A stretch of 64,000 nucleotides of DNA from contig JAEZET010000004.1 of the NCBI GenBank assembly GCA_023433065.1, forward strand, positions 310,001 to 374,000, written 5' to 3'. Every line of letters starts with the position of its first letter. The stretch's first letter is position 1. This document shows positions 25,963 to 35,352 of this stretch, in pieces. Position numbers and translations under genes: made by a program. Source of the stretch: Cyanobacteria bacterium OH_CBrB_359. GTDB taxonomy: Bacteria; Cyanobacteriota; Vampirovibrionia; Gastranaerophilales; Gastranaerophilaceae. The notes below the pieces were generated by a model, which was not told where the DNA came from, did not search any database, and was given only the letters and a program-made list of their open reading frames with translations.

Positions 25963-27504
25963 TTAAAATAACATATAAATTTTATAATATTGCATTCTTT
26001 CATCTTCTTTGGCAGATGAATTTTCTTTAATGAGTTGTTTTAATATATCTCTGGCACTGAAATATTTTTTCTGATCTATATATAAATCAGCCAAAGTTAA
26101 AGCATTGTCTATATCAGAAGGATTTTCTTTGAGCAACAATATAAGTTCTTTTTCAGCTTGAGAAAAATCTTTTTCTTTATATTTGATATAGGCCGACAGA
26201 GATCTTACTTGAAAATCATTTTTTATCATTTTGGCTTTTTCAACATATTCTAAAGCTTTTTTAAATTGTTTCATATTTGTATAGTTATTAGCCATATTGT
26301 AATAAATCACGAGTCTCGCTTCATTTTCATAGGCTATAGGTAATGCTTTATTTAATGCATCATTGCTTTCCTGATAATCTTTATTTTCGCTGTAAGCATT
26401 AGCTAGTTCTATCCAACTGTTTGTATCATCAGGTCTTTTTTTTGTTGTTTCAATCGCCATTTTAATATTATAGGCGCCGTTATCTTCTAATTTTTCTATA
26501 ATTACTGGTGCGAATAAATAATAGTCCTTTTCTTCTTCCATAAGAGATTGGTTTGTTATGTCAGGGGCAAAAAAGTATAAAAGTCTTAAAGTATTTATAT
26601 CATGCATTGATATTTGTTTTGTTCTGGAACCAAAAAAACCAAAATCCTGGTCAGTTGAATAATACATAATGTCATTAATGTCGTTGCTATGTCCCCATAT
26701 TCCCAGTGCATGACCGATTTCGTGAGTTGCGACTGTTGAGATTTCATTTGGAGTAAAGTATTGTTTAAGATTATTCTGAGTAATTATTTGAATTTTCATT
26801 TGCAAAAGCTTACCGTTTTCTATTATCGGAGTTGCTTCACCTACCCCATATTCAACTTTTCCGTTTTTTATTACGGAATTGTCAACATCTTTGAAAAACA
26901 AGATGATATTTGCTTCATTTTGATTTTTTGTTTCTTTAAACCTTACAATTCCTAAGGTTTTTTCTTCCCATTCTTTAAAAGATTTTTGAATTATTTTTGT
27001 ATAATAATTAGGAACCGGAGTTGTATAATCGATATAATATTTTAAAGGCATTGTTCCTATATACCAATGTAAAACCTGATCGTTAAATAATGCTTTTTCA
27101 ATATAATTTTCACCTACTTTATTCATAAAATTGACCTTAAAAGTTTGCAAGACTGTAGTAGCCAAAAATTCACCTGCACTGTCATTATCCATTTGTGCAA
27201 TTCGGTATAAATCTTTTTGCGTATGGTATGTTATAGGCATTTTTGATAGTGAAGAAGCCCAATAATATATAGTATTATTGTCTTTCGGGTTTAAAAGGAA
27301 ACAGGATTTAAATAAATTTGCAGATTTAGCATAATCTTTATTTTTATAGGCATTTTCACCAATATGAAAAAGAATTGAGGGGAAACACAACTTTACAATG
27401 GCTAAAAAAATAGTAAATACTAAAATAGTATATAGTATTGATAATCGTATTTTGCGGAACTTGGCTCTTCTTTCTTTTTTCTTTTTTTCTTTATATGATT
27501 CCAT
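25963..27504 (-). CDS. Membrane-anchored matrixin-like zinc protease with TPR-like tail
   Basis: A single N-terminal membrane helix (about residues 22-40) follows a very Lys/Arg-rich cytoplasmic head. The zinc site is HEIGHALGIWGHS at 261-273, with H261, E262 and H265; the third His (H272) is one residue later than in the classic HExxHxxGxxH, as in some predicted matrixin-like Zn proteases. DIMYYS at about 278-283 provides the Met-turn. TPR-like helical repeats flank it (about 50-90 and 370-510). The active site would face the periplasm. The gene begins 32 bases after scpB on the same strand and may be read through from the smc operon. Confidence 0.78.
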   Translation of the reverse strand: MESYKEKKKKERRAKFRKIRLSILYTILVFTIFLAIVKLCFPSILFHIGENAYKNKDYAKSANLFKSCFLLNPKDNNTIYYWASSLSKMPITYHTQKDLYRIAQMDNDSAGEFLATTVLQTFKVNFMNKVGENYIEKALFNDQVLHWYIGTMPLKYYIDYTTPVPNYYTKIIQKSFKEWEEKTLGIVRFKETKNQNEANIILFFKDVDNSVIKNGKVEYGVGEATPIIENGKLLQMKIQIITQNNLKQYFTPNEISTVATHEIGHALGIWGHSNDINDIMYYSTDQDFGFFGSRTKQISMHDINTLRLLYFFAPDITNQSLMEEEKDYYLFAPVIIEKLEDNGAYNIKMAIETTKKRPDDTNSWIELANAYSENKDYQESNDALNKALPIAYENEARLVIYYNMANNYTNMKQFKKALEYVEKAKMIKNDFQVRSLSAYIKYKEKDFSQAEKELILLLKENPSDIDNALTLADLYIDQKKYFSARDILKQLIKENSSAKEDERMQYYKIYMLF

Positions 27505-27536
27505 TCCACAACTCTTAATTACTATCTATAACTATT

Positions 27537-28043
27537 TTAATCAGATTTTAAATTAGTGTCAATTTCTAGAACTTTTGCTAATGTCTTTGTATCACCTTTG
27601 AGTTTAAAGTATTCCGCAAACTTCGGGGTTGTTTTCAAATTAAATGATCTGCCATTTTTATCTTTGTGTCTTGAAATCAGCCCTTTTTCTACAAGTTCAT
27701 GCACATGATCATAAGCAGTTGACCCTCTCATATCTTTTAAATGAGATTGCCTTATAGGTTCTTTTAGGGCTATTATTGTAAGAGTCTTTAATACCGGTGG
27801 TGAAAGTTCAACAGGGCAAAGTTTTTCAACAATATCCATATAATCAGTTTTAACCTGTAAAATGTAACCGTTTTCATCATCTATTTCAAGAGCCCCATCC
27901 CTTGAAGCATAGTCCATAATTAAATCAAGGATTGCGTTTTCAACTTCAGCTTCATCTTCATTAAGAATCTGGGCAATTTCTTTTATGTCAACAGCCTTTG
28001 CGGTAACAAATAATACGGCTTCAATTCTGGATTTTAATTCCAT
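27537..28043 (-). CDS. scpB: Segregation and condensation protein B (ScpB)
   Basis: ScpB dimers bind ScpA and regulate the SMC condensin. The winged-helix signature EAVLFVTAKAVDIKEIAQIL opens the protein (about residues 8-27). The second winged helix contains VLKTLTIIALKEPIRQSHLKDMRG (about 83-106), where the family reads 'leTLaiIAYrQPitr.eie.iRG'. At 168 residues it is a typical compact ScpB. It is 9 bases downstream of scpA in the smc-scpA-scpB cluster. Confidence 0.93.
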   Translation of the reverse strand: MELKSRIEAVLFVTAKAVDIKEIAQILNEDEAEVENAILDLIMDYASRDGALEIDDENGYILQVKTDYMDIVEKLCPVELSPPVLKTLTIIALKEPIRQSHLKDMRGSTAYDHVHELVEKGLISRHKDKNGRSFNLKTTPKFAEYFKLKGDTKTLAKVLEIDTNLKSD

Positions 28044-28052
28044 AGTTTATCC

Positions 28053-28910
28053 TCACGCAGTTTCCAGAGTATCTGTTTTGGCTTGTACAACGTATAATTC
28101 CGAATAAAATTCATCCTGAACAAGATCAAAATCACTAGATGCCGCCAGAAATAAAAGAGCGATATATGCTGAAATTTTATCCATACCGAGCAGTGTAAGT
28201 GTATTTAGTTCAATTTTTTCTTCTTTTTCGAAAATTTTTATCAAATTTTCGTGAAGAATTTTAACACTGTTTTCTATATATTCATCATGGGCAAGATTGA
28301 TTATGTCATCAGACGATAATTTTGCATAAGACTTTACTCTTCTTTTGGCTCTTTCAAGAGAATTTTTAAGGGATTGTTTTCTATCGAGCTGTTCATAAAA
28401 TTCCAGTTGTCTTATCAGATCTTTCAGGGTAACAACTCTGTTTCTGTTTAATCTTACGCTTGTTCTTCTTTGCAGTACTTCTTCGATAGATATTACATTA
28501 TTTGTGCTGACAGGCTCATTATCTGATTCTGATGTTCCTTCCCAGTCATCATCATATTCAAATTCATTATTATCTTGTACGGCTTCAAATTCATTAGGGT
28601 CGATGCCTTCAAGTATATTTGATTTTAATTTAAGCAAAATAGCCGCAAAAAGCAGAGTTCTTCCGGTTAATCTAAGGTTATTTGCTTTACTTTGGACGAG
28701 GTGAGTCAGATATTTGTCTGTAATATCAACAATATCAATATTCCAAGGGTCGATTTTTCCGCTTTTTGCCATAGAAACAAGAATTTCAATACCATCCAGT
28801 TGTTCTGAGGGTGTATTTATTGAAACAAATTCAATGTTTTCATTGAATTCTCTGTTATAGCTTTCGGTAGTTTCGTGCGAATAGAAATTTTCAGCAGCAT
28901 TAGTTTCCAT
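28053..28910 (-). CDS. scpA: Segregation and condensation protein A (ScpA)
   Basis: ScpA is the kleisin that bridges the SMC heads. The N-terminal kleisin helix region reads LDGIEILVSMAKSGKIDPWNIDIVDITDKYL (about residues 38-68), close to the family's 'L..LI....idi.dI.i..it.qYl'. The LTGRTLLFAAILLKLKSNILE segment follows. The central linker (about 105-135) is highly acidic. The C-terminal winged helix covers about 225-280. A preceding acidic tail of about 35 residues is an addition to the family core. It is 4 bases downstream of smc. Confidence 0.93.
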   Translation of the reverse strand: METNAAENFYSHETTESYNREFNENIEFVSINTPSEQLDGIEILVSMAKSGKIDPWNIDIVDITDKYLTHLVQSKANNLRLTGRTLLFAAILLKLKSNILEGIDPNEFEAVQDNNEFEYDDDWEGTSESDNEPVSTNNVISIEEVLQRRTSVRLNRNRVVTLKDLIRQLEFYEQLDRKQSLKNSLERAKRRVKSYAKLSSDDIINLAHDEYIENSVKILHENLIKIFEKEEKIELNTLTLLGMDKISAYIALLFLAASSDFDLVQDEFYSELYVVQAKTDTLETA

Positions 28911-28914
28911 TATA

Positions 28915-31900
28915 TCAGTCTCTTAATTTAATTCCGGTAACCCGGGTAATCCCTTTTTCTTTTTGAGTAACGCCAATAGTCCTATTAGCTGATTCTATCA
29001 TAGGTTTACGCAAACTAACTACTATAAATTGCGTATTATTTGATTGTGATTTAATCATGTCAGCTAATCTTTCAACATTAATACCGTCCAAGTGCATGTC
29101 AACCTCATCAAAAGCGTAGAACGGTGCGGGCATGTATTTTTGAATAGAGAATACAAATGCTAATGCTGTTAATGATTTTTCGCCACCTGACATAGCTTCA
29201 AGTCTTTGTTTCTTTTTGTCACGTGGCTGAGCTTCTATAGTCAATCCGCCTTTAAAAGGGTCTTCAGGATTTTCAAGAATTAGTGTTCCTTCCCCTTCAG
29301 AAAGTTTTGCGAAAATATCTTTAAAATTTTCGTTAATGTTGTTATAAGTTTTTAAGAATGTTTCTTTTTTGAGCTGTTCGTAGCCTGACATTCTTTCCAA
29401 TATCTGTTTTCTTTCACTTGAAAGTGTATCGATTTTTGTTTTGAGTTCTTCTTGTCTTGCAATTACTTCATCATAAGCGCTAATCGCCCTCATATTGACA
29501 GGTTCCATATCTTCCATACGTTTTTGCAGCCTTTGTATTTTGGAAGTTATTTCATCAATTGAAATATCAACAGGCTTTAGAGAATTAATATCGATATTTG
29601 CATCAATAAGTTCTTGCCTTACAGCTTCAAGCTGAGGGTCAAGCTCTCTTCTTCTGGCTTTAAACGACTCAATCTGCTCATTCATTCTTTCAAGGTCATT
29701 ATTATAAATATTTTTTTGTTTTTCCAAATTAAGAAGCTCTTGCTGAACGGAGTCTCTTTCACTTTGAAGTTTTACAAGTTTTTCTCCTAGTTCTTTTATT
29801 TTGACTTCCAGCTCTTCAATTTGACCTTCAAATATTTTGATTTCTTCCTGATATTTGATTTTATCTTCAGCAAGAATTTCATTGTCTTTTAAGAGTTTTT
29901 GGATTTGTTCTTCTTTTGTCTTAATAACTTCATTATTAAAATCAATATCACGCTCAAGGTCTTTTATATCGTTTTGAGTGTTAAGAACCTGTGTTTGAGA
30001 TTTTTTAATCTTTGCTTCAACTTCCTGAGTCATTTCTTTTAATTTTGCAAGTTCTCCTTCACTCATTTTGCTTTCTATGTCTTCAATTTGAGCTTCAAGT
30101 TCCAATATTTTCTGGTTTAAATCAACCTGTTTAAGTTCATAATTATCAAGCTGTTTCTCAATTTGTATGATTTTAGGTTCAAGACCTTTTATCAAGAGTT
30201 TTCTTTGTGAGATATTTTTTTCATTATCTTCAGAATTTCTGACAAGGTTATTAAGCTCCATTTTCGCACTGTTCAGTGCTGTCATGCTATTTGAGTAGTC
30301 ATTTCTTACTTTATCAAGTTTTTGTTCAAGTTCTGATTTTTTCTTTTCAAGAACTGTTAAATTTTTCTCAAAATCTTTTAGCCTGCTTTTAAATGTATTA
30401 AGCTCATCGTCCTGATTCTGGCTGAATCTTAAACCGCTTTGCTTGACAGAACCGCCTGTAATTGAGCCTGATTTTTCGAACATATCACCTGCAAGCGTTA
30501 CCATTCTGTATTTTCCGATGAATTTTTTGGCGCTGTTATAATCCTCAACAACTAAAGTCTCTCCAAGCGCATGATAGAAGGCGTTTAAATATTCGTCGTC
30601 AAAATCAATCAGGTTAATTGCAAAGTCGATAACCCCTTTATCTTTAGGTACTCTAAGAGAACCGGGCGCTTTTTGAAGCTTATTTAAAGGTAAAAATGTA
30701 GCTCTGCCTGCATTTGCGGATTTTAAAATATCAATTGCGATTTTAGCGACATCATCATCGTCCACAACTATGTATTTCATTCTGTTGCCCATCGCAATTT
30801 CAAGTGCTGTTGCATATTCTTTATCAACTTTTCCAAGCTGCAATAAAGGAGCATGAACCCCATCAAGCTTTGCATTCAATACAGTATCTATTGCTCTTCC
30901 GAAGTTCATCTCTTCATAAGCATTTTTTTGTGCCTCAAGACTTGAGATTTTTCTGTATGCCATTTGGATATTGTGGTTTAAATCAAACATTTCATTTTTG
31001 GTTTTATCCAGCTCATACATGGCATTTTGCTGCATTATTTTATAGTCATCAAGTTCTTTTGTAAGTTCTTTGACTTCAAGTTCGAATTTATCTTTATTGT
31101 CTGCAAAATTTTCTTTAAATTCTTCAAGCTCCCCAATAATTTTTTTAGACTCTTCAATTTCTTTCCTATGGTTTTGAAGGTTAGATTCTAATGGCAGCAT
31201 CTCTTTTTGAATATTTAATTCTTCATCTTTGTTTTTTTCAAGTTCTTTTCTTAAGTTATTTCTTTTTTCAATGTATTCATCAGCACTCTGACTGAGCCCT
31301 GAAACCTCCTGAAGGATTCTGTTAAGCTCTTCTTTTTCTGTTTCAATATTTTTCTCTATAACTTTGATTTCTTCTTTTTTGACAAGGATTTTTTCATTGG
31401 TAAGTTCAATTTTTTCTTTTAAAGATTCAATTCCGTTTTTTGCGTTTTCGATGGTTTTAAGATTGTCATGAGTTGTTTTGTCGGCAAAGTTTGATGCTGC
31501 GGTTTTTCTCTCTATCTGACCTTTTATTTCTTCAACTTGTTTTTTAATTTCGATTTGTTCTGCTTCACCGTTGATTTTTACAAGTTCTGATATTTCTTCA
31601 TATTTTTTTTGGACATCAACGAGATTTTTTTCAAGGCCTTTTAATTTTTGTTCTTCTTCTTTTTTCTTTTTATTAAATTCTAAAATACTCTCATGTACTC
31701 TCTCGATAGAGCGTTTGGTGTCAAAATATTTTACTGTTGTGATTTGGCTTTCAAGTGAAATTTTTTCTTCTTTAAGTTTTTGATATTTAAGCGCCACTTC
31801 TCTTTCCTGAGAAAGCTGTTCTATTCTTGTATCTATTTCAAAAAGGATAATATTTGATTTTTCAACTCTTTGCTCAACCGTTAAAAGCTCGTTTGATGCT

Positions 31901-32412
31901 TGTTCTATCCTTCTGTCAAAATCGGCGACCCCCGCAATTTCATCAATAATCTTTCTTCTCTCATTTGAAGAGCAATTGGTAATGCTTGTAACGTCTCCTT
32001 GCATCATGACATTATAGCTGTTTGGAGTGATGTTATATTTTTCAAGCTGAGTATGGATTTCGCTTAAAGTTGATATTTTATCGTTTAAATAATAAATGCT
32101 GTTAAAGCCCTGAGAAGATTTTTTTATCTTTCGCCCGATGATAATATGTTCTTCATCGTTATTCTCAGGTGCAAATGTAACCTTAACAAATGCTTCGTTT
32201 CTTTTTGTGTGGGTAGAAATTAAATGAAAAAGTTTTTCAGCTCTTAAAGTTCTTGAAGTAGACAGTCCTAAAGCAAAAAGGATACTGTCTATAATATTAC
32301 TTTTGCCGGAACCGTTTGGTCCCGATATCGTGGTAAAACCCTTCATAAAAGGAATATTTACGTTGTTGGCAAAAGATTTAAAATTGTCAACTTCCAGTTC
32401 TTTAATATACAT
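28915..32412 (-). CDS. smc: Chromosome partition protein SMC
   Basis: SMC forms the chromosome-condensing complex with ScpA and ScpB. The N-terminal head has Walker A GPNGSGKSNIIDSI at about residues 32-45. Long coiled coils occupy about 165-500 and 675-1000. The hinge lies at about 505-665 (LDGVHAPLLQLGKVD and GDMFEKSGSITGGSV). The C-terminal head shows the ABC signature MSGGEKSLTALAFVFSIQ and Walker B PFYAFDEVDMHLDG. The 1165 residues are normal. The gene starts the operon smc-scpA-scpB, with a divergent gap to pilT of 190 bases. Confidence 0.97.
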   Translation of the reverse strand: MYIKELEVDNFKSFANNVNIPFMKGFTTISGPNGSGKSNIIDSILFALGLSTSRTLRAEKLFHLISTHTKRNEAFVKVTFAPENNDEEHIIIGRKIKKSSQGFNSIYYLNDKISTLSEIHTQLEKYNITPNSYNVMMQGDVTSITNCSSNERRKIIDEIAGVADFDRRIEQASNELLTVEQRVEKSNIILFEIDTRIEQLSQEREVALKYQKLKEEKISLESQITTVKYFDTKRSIERVHESILEFNKKKKEEEQKLKGLEKNLVDVQKKYEEISELVKINGEAEQIEIKKQVEEIKGQIERKTAASNFADKTTHDNLKTIENAKNGIESLKEKIELTNEKILVKKEEIKVIEKNIETEKEELNRILQEVSGLSQSADEYIEKRNNLRKELEKNKDEELNIQKEMLPLESNLQNHRKEIEESKKIIGELEEFKENFADNKDKFELEVKELTKELDDYKIMQQNAMYELDKTKNEMFDLNHNIQMAYRKISSLEAQKNAYEEMNFGRAIDTVLNAKLDGVHAPLLQLGKVDKEYATALEIAMGNRMKYIVVDDDDVAKIAIDILKSANAGRATFLPLNKLQKAPGSLRVPKDKGVIDFAINLIDFDDEYLNAFYHALGETLVVEDYNSAKKFIGKYRMVTLAGDMFEKSGSITGGSVKQSGLRFSQNQDDELNTFKSRLKDFEKNLTVLEKKKSELEQKLDKVRNDYSNSMTALNSAKMELNNLVRNSEDNEKNISQRKLLIKGLEPKIIQIEKQLDNYELKQVDLNQKILELEAQIEDIESKMSEGELAKLKEMTQEVEAKIKKSQTQVLNTQNDIKDLERDIDFNNEVIKTKEEQIQKLLKDNEILAEDKIKYQEEIKIFEGQIEELEVKIKELGEKLVKLQSERDSVQQELLNLEKQKNIYNNDLERMNEQIESFKARRRELDPQLEAVRQELIDANIDINSLKPVDISIDEITSKIQRLQKRMEDMEPVNMRAISAYDEVIARQEELKTKIDTLSSERKQILERMSGYEQLKKETFLKTYNNINENFKDIFAKLSEGEGTLILENPEDPFKGGLTIEAQPRDKKKQRLEAMSGGEKSLTALAFVFSIQKYMPAPFYAFDEVDMHLDGINVERLADMIKSQSNNTQFIVVSLRKPMIESANRTIGVTQKEKGITRVTGIKLRD

Positions 32413-32430
32413 CTTTTATATGTTCTGTCC

Positions 32431-32442
32431 AAGTCTAGACTT
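32431..32442. promoter_or_regulatory. 12-base palindrome in the smc promoter gap
   Basis: AAGTCTAGACTT is a perfect palindrome in the smc/pilT divergent gap, about 20-30 bases before the smc start. On the minus strand a TATAGAT box lies just upstream of it, so it would sit near the smc transcription start and could be an operator. No matching regulator is known in the window. Confidence 0.3.
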
Positions 32443-32602
32443 ATCTATAATAAATTAGACAACAAATACGTACAATAGTCAAAACCTTAAAAATTCTTAA
32501 TGTCAAAGATTAGCAGCGGTATTTGTGTAAATAAATATAAATAAATTTTTTTCTAATATAAAAATGTGTAAAATAGTATTATAACAACAATAGAAGTAAA
32601 TT

Positions 32603-33706
32603 ATGGAAATATTTAATATTAAAGATTATTTAAGAGCTGCAATTAAAGAAGGTGCTTCTGATATACATCTTAAAGCAAATGAAGTTCCTGCTTACAGAAA
32701 AGATGGAAAAATATTTAAAAATCAGGATTTGGAGGCGCTTTCAGAAGATGATATATTCGGAATCATCGATGAAATGGTGCCTGTGAGTATTAAGAATAAA
32801 GCATTTGAGGTTTTTGATTTGGATTTTGCTTACGAACTTAAAGGAGTCTCAAGGTTCAGGGTCAATCTATCAAGAGAATTGGGCAGAATTTCCATTGTTA
32901 TAAGGGTTATTGCTTATGATGTCTTGGATATTAAACATCTTAATCTTCCAAAATCCATAGAAAAATTTGCCACGCTTACAAACGGTATAGTGTTGATTAC
33001 CGGACCTACCGGCAGCGGAAAGTCAACTACAATAGCTTCTTTGGTGGATTATATTAACAGAAATTATCAAAAACATATAATTACGATTGAAGATCCTGTG
33101 GAATTTATTTATACAAATAAGCAGTCAATTATAACCCAGCGCCAGATTGAAATTGATACAATGTCGTATCCTGACGGGGTTAAATATGCGCTAAGACAAG
33201 ACCCTGATGTTATAGTAATAGGTGAAATAAGAGACCAGGAAACAATGCAGGCGGCTTTAAAGGCGTCTGAAACAGGTCATCTTGTCCTTGCTACAATGCA
33301 TACAAACGATGCTATTCAAACCATAAACCGCATGGTTAATTTCTTTGACCCGAGAGACAGAGATTATATAAGAAAGCAAATTGCTGAGGTTTTAAGAGGT
33401 ACTATTTCTCAAAAACTTATTCCGAGAAAAGACGGAAAAGGCAGAATTCCGGCTTGTGAAGTGCTTGTTGTTACTCCTACCGTAAAAGATTTTATAATCA
33501 AAAATGAAATTGACAAGATATATGAACTTGTTAAAAAAGGTTCGTTTAATGATATGATTACGCTAAATATGTCTTTATATAATTGGGTTCAAAAGAACGT
33601 TATAACCAAAGATGATGCGTTAAACCACAGTGACAATCAAAACGAACTTCAGCAGTACTTGAGAGGCGTATATCATGGTACTTATAACAAAATTAATATG
33701 CAGTAA
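32603..33706 (+). CDS. pilT: Type IV pilus retraction ATPase PilT
   Basis: PilT depolymerises type IV pili and drives twitching. The 367 residues match PilT-length proteins, not the longer PilB. Seen motifs are the N-terminal KEGASDIHLKANEVPAYRKDG, Walker A GPTGSGKSTTIASL (about residues 133-146), the Asp box TIEDPVEF, Walker B VIVIGEIRDQETMQAAL and the His box LATMHTNDAIQTINR. All are intact, unlike the CpaF-like protein at 5693-6955. No pilin or PilB gene accompanies it, as is common for pilT. Confidence 0.93.
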   Translation: MEIFNIKDYLRAAIKEGASDIHLKANEVPAYRKDGKIFKNQDLEALSEDDIFGIIDEMVPVSIKNKAFEVFDLDFAYELKGVSRFRVNLSRELGRISIVIRVIAYDVLDIKHLNLPKSIEKFATLTNGIVLITGPTGSGKSTTIASLVDYINRNYQKHIITIEDPVEFIYTNKQSIITQRQIEIDTMSYPDGVKYALRQDPDVIVIGEIRDQETMQAALKASETGHLVLATMHTNDAIQTINRMVNFFDPRDRDYIRKQIAEVLRGTISQKLIPRKDGKGRIPACEVLVVTPTVKDFIIKNEIDKIYELVKKGSFNDMITLNMSLYNWVQKNVITKDDALNHSDNQNELQQYLRGVYHGTYNKINMQ

Positions 33707-33728
33707 TGCTGAAAACGAGTGAAAAATA

Positions 33729-34499
33729 ATGTCTAATTTTGTTACTGACGCAATTAACCTTAAATCTTATAATCTTAGTGAAGCTGATAAGATTATTGTT
33801 ATGTATTCAAAAGATAAAGGGCTCATAAAAGGTGTTGCCAAAGGCGGGAAAAAAACATCAAGTAAGCTTGGCGGAAGAATGGACATGCTTGTTGCTAACA
33901 AGCTTATGCTCTATAAGGGGAAAAATCTTGATACTATTTGTCAGGCAGAAGCCATAAATACTTTTATAAATCTCAGACAAGATATGGATAAGCTGTTTTA
34001 TTCAATATATTGTGCCGAAATTGTAAGTAATTTTGGTGCTGAAAATGATCCTAACAGCGAAGAAATTTATAGTCTTTTTTACGGGGCTTTGCAAGGAATA
34101 GCAAAATCTGCTACAAAAGAAGAAATACTTATTTCTGTGATTAAATTTCAGCTTAAAATAATGCATATTTGCGGTTATTCCCTAGAACTTGATAATTGTG
34201 TAAAGTGCGGTTGTAAAGTAAATGATGACGAAATTTACTTTTCTTGCGATCAAGGCGGTGTAATTTGTAAAGACTGCCGTTCGTCTTCTATAAAATCATT
34301 TAAGCTGCATTATAAAATAAATGATTTTTTAAAGGCTTTATTTAAGAATGATTTTGCTGTTAGCTCAAGATATGAAGAGCTCGCAACAGAAAGAATTTGT
34401 GATTTTTGTTTCTCTTTCATAAAAGATTATATTGAGTTTTATTCTCCAAAAAAATTTAAAACAACAAAAATTCTTCAAACAACGCAGAAGGGGGCTTAA
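33729..34499 (+). CDS. recO: DNA repair protein RecO
   Basis: RecO mediates RecA loading with RecF and RecR. The N-terminal OB fold reads DAINLKSYNLSEADKIIVMYSKDKGLIKGVAKGGKK (about residues 6-41), a good family match. The zinc site has four cysteines in CVKCGCKV (about 158-165) and a later CKDC pair near residue 180. The 256 residues are normal. It ends one base before the deoC start; the two are probably co-transcribed with pilT. Confidence 0.9.
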   Translation: MSNFVTDAINLKSYNLSEADKIIVMYSKDKGLIKGVAKGGKKTSSKLGGRMDMLVANKLMLYKGKNLDTICQAEAINTFINLRQDMDKLFYSIYCAEIVSNFGAENDPNSEEIYSLFYGALQGIAKSATKEEILISVIKFQLKIMHICGYSLELDNCVKCGCKVNDDEIYFSCDQGGVICKDCRSSSIKSFKLHYKINDFLKALFKNDFAVSSRYEELATERICDFCFSFIKDYIEFYSPKKFKTTKILQTTQKGA

Positions 34500-34500
34500 A

Positions 34501-35145
34501 ATGAATTTGGCTGATTTTATAGAACATACTCTTTTGAAACCTGACGCTACAAAAGAAGATCTCATAAATCTTTTTGAAGAAGCGAAAAAATATAACTTTA
34601 AAGGGGTTTGTGTAAATCCTGTTAATGTAAAGTTTGCAAAAGAATATTTAAAAGGTTCTGCTATAAAAATCGTGACTGTTGTGGGATTTCCCTTAGGCGC
34701 GTCTTTAAGTGATGTAAAAGCATTCGAGGCAGACCTCGCTATAAAAGATGGTGCTGATGAAGTAGATATGGTTATTGCGATTCAAGCTGTAAAAAATAAA
34801 GATTGGGAATATGTTAAAAACGACATAAAAACAGTCAAAAAAGCTTGTGGCGATAGAGTTTTAAAGGTGATTACAGAAACAGATCTTCTCAGTAAAGAAG
34901 AAATTATTAAATCATGTGAATGTGCGGTTGAAGCCGGAGCAGATTTTGTAAAAACATCAACAGGCTTTGTTAAAGATGGAGTTGGCGCAAAAGTAGAAGA
35001 TGTAAAGCTTATGCATAGTATTGTCAGCTCTAAAGGCTTGTTTGTAAAAGCTTCAGGAGGCATCAAGGATAAAGATAAGGCAATAAAACTTGTTGAAGCC
35101 GGAGCGCTAAGGCTTGGCACCAGCTCAGGCAAAAATCTTATTTAA
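34501..35145 (+). CDS. deoC: Deoxyribose-phosphate aldolase DeoC
   Basis: DeoC splits 2-deoxyribose-5-phosphate to acetaldehyde and glyceraldehyde-3-phosphate, linking deoxynucleoside salvage to glycolysis; it would receive the product of the phosphorylase at 1140-1940 after a mutase step. The ATG at 34501 follows the recO stop with a GGGGG site. Motifs: EHTLLKPDATKEDL at the start, CVNPVNVKFAKEYL, the DGADEVDMVI segment and the Schiff-base Lys in FVKTSTGF (about residue 157). ASGGIKDKDKA and LGTSSG finish the phosphate site. 214 residues is standard. The end overlaps the convergent small gene. Confidence 0.94.
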   Translation: MNLADFIEHTLLKPDATKEDLINLFEEAKKYNFKGVCVNPVNVKFAKEYLKGSAIKIVTVVGFPLGASLSDVKAFEADLAIKDGADEVDMVIAIQAVKNKDWEYVKNDIKTVKKACGDRVLKVITETDLLSKEEIIKSCECAVEAGADFVKTSTGFVKDGVGAKVEDVKLMHSIVSSKGLFVKASGGIKDKDKAIKLVEAGALRLGTSSGKNLI

Positions 35146-35344
35146 CGAGTTGTCCCAGGATTTTTTTAATATTTCCTATTAAATCCACTGTCAGTAATAC
35201 AAACGATAAGACAAAAAATCCAGCCGCAACCTTGTAGATAGCTGATTTTCTTTCTTTAAATTCTTTTGAATCAGGAAGTTTTTCCTTTTTTTTCCCAAAA
35301 GGAACTTTAGCCGCTGCCTGCAATTTTATGGGAGAAATATTCAT
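35138..35344 (-). CDS. Small single-span membrane protein ending the GH13 operon
   Basis: The 68 residues begin MNISPIKLQAAAKVPFGKKK, with the Phe motif (VPFGK) close to the N-terminus, then a basic segment and one membrane helix (AAGFFVLSFVLLTVDLIG, about residues 41-58). It has a good AGGA site and starts 8 bases after the GH13 gene on the same strand. Function is unknown. Its placement last in the operon suggests it belongs with the two large membrane proteins and the glucan enzyme. Confidence 0.65.
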   Translation of the reverse strand: MNISPIKLQAAAKVPFGKKKEKLPDSKEFKERKSAIYKVAAGFFVLSFVLLTVDLIGNIKKILGQLVK

Positions 35345-35352
35345 CTTGATTC

